The notes beneath the pieces are model-generated. The model saw only the letters and a list, made by a program, of their open reading frames with translations. It did not search any database and was not told where the DNA came from. A program made the translations under genes and the position numbers. A DNA stretch of 27,355 nucleotides from Burkholderiaceae bacterium (GTDB lineage: Bacteria; Pseudomonadota; Gammaproteobacteria; Burkholderiales; Burkholderiaceae): NCBI GenBank assembly GCA_947372155.1, contig CANBSM010000005.1:1-27355 (forward strand). Direction: 5' to 3'. Each line of letters starts with the position of its first letter. Position 1 is the first letter of the stretch. Shown here piece by piece: positions 25,612-27,355 of the stretch.

Positions 25612-25718
25612 TAACCATGGGTATGCATCGGTAAAGATTTACTCAATAGCGCTGCAAGCCCTTTTCTGCTGGGAAAAACGCAACTAAAACTAAAGTACTA
25701 GATTCACACAATCTTGCT

Positions 25719-25748
25719 TTGGACCCTTCAAATGGGCTCTGCTATATT
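25719..25748 (+). promoter_or_regulatory. Probable sigma-70 promoter of the lipoprotein hydrolase gene
   Basis: TTGGAC (25719-25724), 18 bases, TATATT (25743-25748). Start of transcription would be near 25755, giving a leader of about 105 bases that contains the 25761-25776 hairpin. Confidence 0.55.
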
Positions 25749-25760
25749 TATTTCTATTTT

Positions 25761-25776
25761 CTAGGGATTGCCCTAG
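25761..25776 (+). repeat. Small inverted repeat CTAGGG-ATTG-CCCTAG in the leader
   Basis: Six-base perfect stem, four-base loop, immediately after the predicted transcription start. It could stabilise the 5' end of the mRNA or serve as an operator. No T run follows. Confidence 0.45.
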
Positions 25777-25858
25777 GTTTCTATGTATCTATATTTGGTC
25801 TAGGATCATTTAGTAGTTTAAAAATGATGCTGTAAAAATATAAAAAACAGGAGACAGA

Positions 25859-27355
25859 GTGAAAAATCACTTTAAATTTGGCTATAGCGCTATGGCCAGA
25901 AAAGCTTTTCTTATTGCGCCAATTTCATTTGCAGCACTCATTACCGCATGTAGTGGTGGCGGAAGTAGTGACGTGGCCTCGACACCGGCGCCAACTCAAT
26001 CTGCTTTATTGCCAGTTCAAATGGCAACCCCTTGTCCAATTACCAGTTCAAGCATTGATTCCTTAGTTACCAAAGGCACTGCCTTAGCATTTAATGGTGC
26101 TAGCTTTGGTAATGTTGGTACCTATACCTACATCCTCGCAGAGGCAACCGGTAAAGTATCAGCCACTGATAAATGTGCTTCAACAATTGTGGATTTAAAA
26201 AATTCTGGCGATGCATCTGGCAACGTGACTTATAAGTTTGACGTGATCGTATTGATGCCTACTGATAAAGCCAAGGCCAATGGAAGTTTGCTGTATATCG
26301 TTAATAATCGCTCGAATACCAGCTCATTTGAAGTGTTGAATGATGGCGGTTCCAATGATTTGTATACTAATGTGGCTCCAGTTATTCCTACAAGTGCTAC
26401 CAAAGCAACAAAGGGTACGGGAGCTGGTAGCGCCTTCTTGATGAAGCAGGGCTACACGATTGTATTTTCTGGATGGCAGGGCGATCGTCCGCAAACTTTG
26501 GGCGGATCTAGTGCTTCCATCACCAGTACTAATACATGGTATTTACCTGGTATGACATTGCCGGTGGCAAAAGATGCCGCCAACGGAGGCGCTTCAATTA
26601 CTGGCACCGTGCAGGATGAATTTATTGCAGACTCCGCTACGCTAACAACCAATTTATTGGGAACCTATTACAAGCGCGCCCCCGGCACTGCTGCAACATT
26701 AACAATCCAAAAGACAGCAATGTCTACGCCGATTACTGTTGATTCTTCATACTGGACATACACTGCTGGCTCCGCTACTGCTGAAGGTGGCAACACCACG
26801 GCAACAGGTTATGGATATGTCACGATTGATCGTACAAAAGTGCTTGCCGATAAAACCTTGGCAGACGCTCTTGACGCAGGCAGTGATAATGGCTCTATCT
26901 ATCACTTTAATTACACAGCAATCGATCCAAGACCCCTTGGGCTTGGTTTCTTGAGTGTAAGAGATCTGATCTCCTACTTTAAGAGCAGTGCCGCAGGCAA
27001 TCCTCTTGCCGGACGTGTCAATTACACCTTGGCGACAGGCATTTCACAATCTGGTCGCTTCCTGAGAGACTTCTTGTGGCAAGGGTTTAATACCGACGCC
27101 GCTGGCAAACAAGTCTTTGATGGCATGATGCCTTTGGTTGGTGGTTCACGTAAGACTTATACGAACTATCGCTGGTCCAAACCGGGCGATTATTCACGTC
27201 AACATGAGACACATTACACGCCTGGTGATCAGTTCCCATTTGCCTATGCAACCATTACTGATCCATTGACTGGTAAGTCCGATGGTTTGCTAAAGCTGTG
27301 TACTCAAAACAATACCTGTCCTAAAGTATTCCAGTACGACAGTCCGATTGAGTTT
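25859..27355 (+). CDS. Lipoprotein with alpha/beta-hydrolase domain, 3' truncated by window
   Basis: A GTG start with AGGAG (25849-25853) five bases upstream opens a frame that runs intact for 499 codons to the window end. The N-terminus is a lipoprotein signal (KAFLIAPISFAALITAC, lipid Cys31) followed by a Gly/Ser-rich linker, so the protein is probably anchored in the outer membrane or periplasm. The body is a large secreted alpha/beta-hydrolase family seen in environmental proteobacteria (PF20091-like, by recognition). The probable nucleophile is Ser396 in GISQSGRFLRDFLWQGFN. The substrate is unknown; an ester-containing extracellular compound is the plain guess. It follows the PHA genes but shows no lipase box or substrate domain typical of PHB depolymerases. 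The frame is unlikely to be recognised from a start-codon search limited to complete frames. Confidence 0.85.
   Translation, partial: MKNHFKFGYSAMARKAFLIAPISFAALITACSGGGSSDVASTPAPTQSALLPVQMATPCPITSSSIDSLVTKGTALAFNGASFGNVGTYTYILAEATGKVSATDKCASTIVDLKNSGDASGNVTYKFDVIVLMPTDKAKANGSLLYIVNNRSNTSSFEVLNDGGSNDLYTNVAPVIPTSATKATKGTGAGSAFLMKQGYTIVFSGWQGDRPQTLGGSSASITSTNTWYLPGMTLPVAKDAANGGASITGTVQDEFIADSATLTTNLLGTYYKRAPGTAATLTIQKTAMSTPITVDSSYWTYTAGSATAEGGNTTATGYGYVTIDRTKVLADKTLADALDAGSDNGSIYHFNYTAIDPRPLGLGFLSVRDLISYFKSSAAGNPLAGRVNYTLATGISQSGRFLRDFLWQGFNTDAAGKQVFDGMMPLVGGSRKTYTNYRWSKPGDYSRQHETHYTPGDQFPFAYATITDPLTGKSDGLLKLCTQNNTCPKVFQYDSPIEF

Larger units (their letters stand above)
25612..25858 (+). other. 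247-base intergenic region: promoter, hairpin and long leader
   Basis: This is the longest non-coding stretch of the window. It holds no evident terminator for rimO, then the promoter at 25719-25748, a small hairpin at 25761-25776 and an AT-rich leader to the GTG at 25859. CTAGG or CCTAGG occurs three times (near 25761, 25772 and 25800). I see no tRNA or known riboswitch fold. Confidence 0.6.

Noticed and set aside
25612..25718. A tRNA or rimO terminator after rimO
   Set aside because: No cloverleaf or GC-rich stem with a T run is visible; only a weak five-base TTTTC/GAAAA pairing is present.
25878..26954. Small frames on both strands (25878-26066, 26452-26652, 26739-26954)
   Set aside because: They overlap the long intact lipoprotein-hydrolase frame that begins at GTG 25859 and have no family features.

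Overview
The window looks like the chromosome of a free-living betaproteobacterium of the family Burkholderiaceae, most probably Polynucleobacter or a close relative. The basis is moderate-to-low GC, tightly packed core genes, the PHA-type order phaC-phaB-phaR-rimO, the tsaB-rimI-(UDG-like)-lplT-alr neighbourhood, and Burkholderiales-like protein sequences. The genus is an inference from recognition, not a computed placement. I see no tRNA, rRNA, CRISPR array, insertion sequence or phage gene. No gene-free stretch exceeds 300 bases; the longest is 25612-25858.

Layout. (1) 1-705: 3' part of parC. (2) 715-4964: a block resembling molybdenum-hydroxylase maturation, with xdhC and a mocA-like nucleotidyltransferase divergent from each other, then a minus-strand run moxR > coxE-like VWA protein > ridA-like. 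No Mo-hydroxylase structural gene is present here. (3) 5113-5872: two small periplasmic c-type cytochromes in tandem behind a perfect FNR-type box and closed by a strong terminator. (4) 5943-13969: a GntR/FCD regulator divergent from methylmalonyl-CoA mutase, MeaB chaperone, propionyl-CoA carboxylase beta and alpha chains and an epimerase-like VOC protein. This is a complete propionyl-CoA to succinyl-CoA route. A 22-bp perfect palindrome lies over the start of the regulator gene. (5) 14002-18262: tsaB, rimI, a cysteine-free relic of a family-4 uracil-DNA glycosylase, lplT (opposite strand) and alr. (6) 18340-21046: bamD (minus) overlapping head-to-head with rluD, then pgeF. (7) 21163-25611: phaC, phaB, phaR, rimO. 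(8) 25859-27355: a lipoprotein alpha/beta hydrolase running off the end of the window.

How it fits together. Propionyl-CoA from odd-chain fatty acids, branched amino acids or similar sources would be carboxylated, epimerised and rearranged to succinyl-CoA by region 4, probably under control of the divergent GntR protein. Region 7 makes and regulates polyhydroxyalkanoate granules from reduced acyl-CoA; the thiolase (phaA) is not in the window. The rest is housekeeping. I do not see a clearly new multi-gene system. The most promising second-look items are the palindromic operator with a near-leaderless gntR transcript, the perfect FNR box ahead of the cytochromes, the degenerate UDG homologue, the paired PhaR-box-like sites, and the Mo-cofactor maturation genes without a visible client enzyme.
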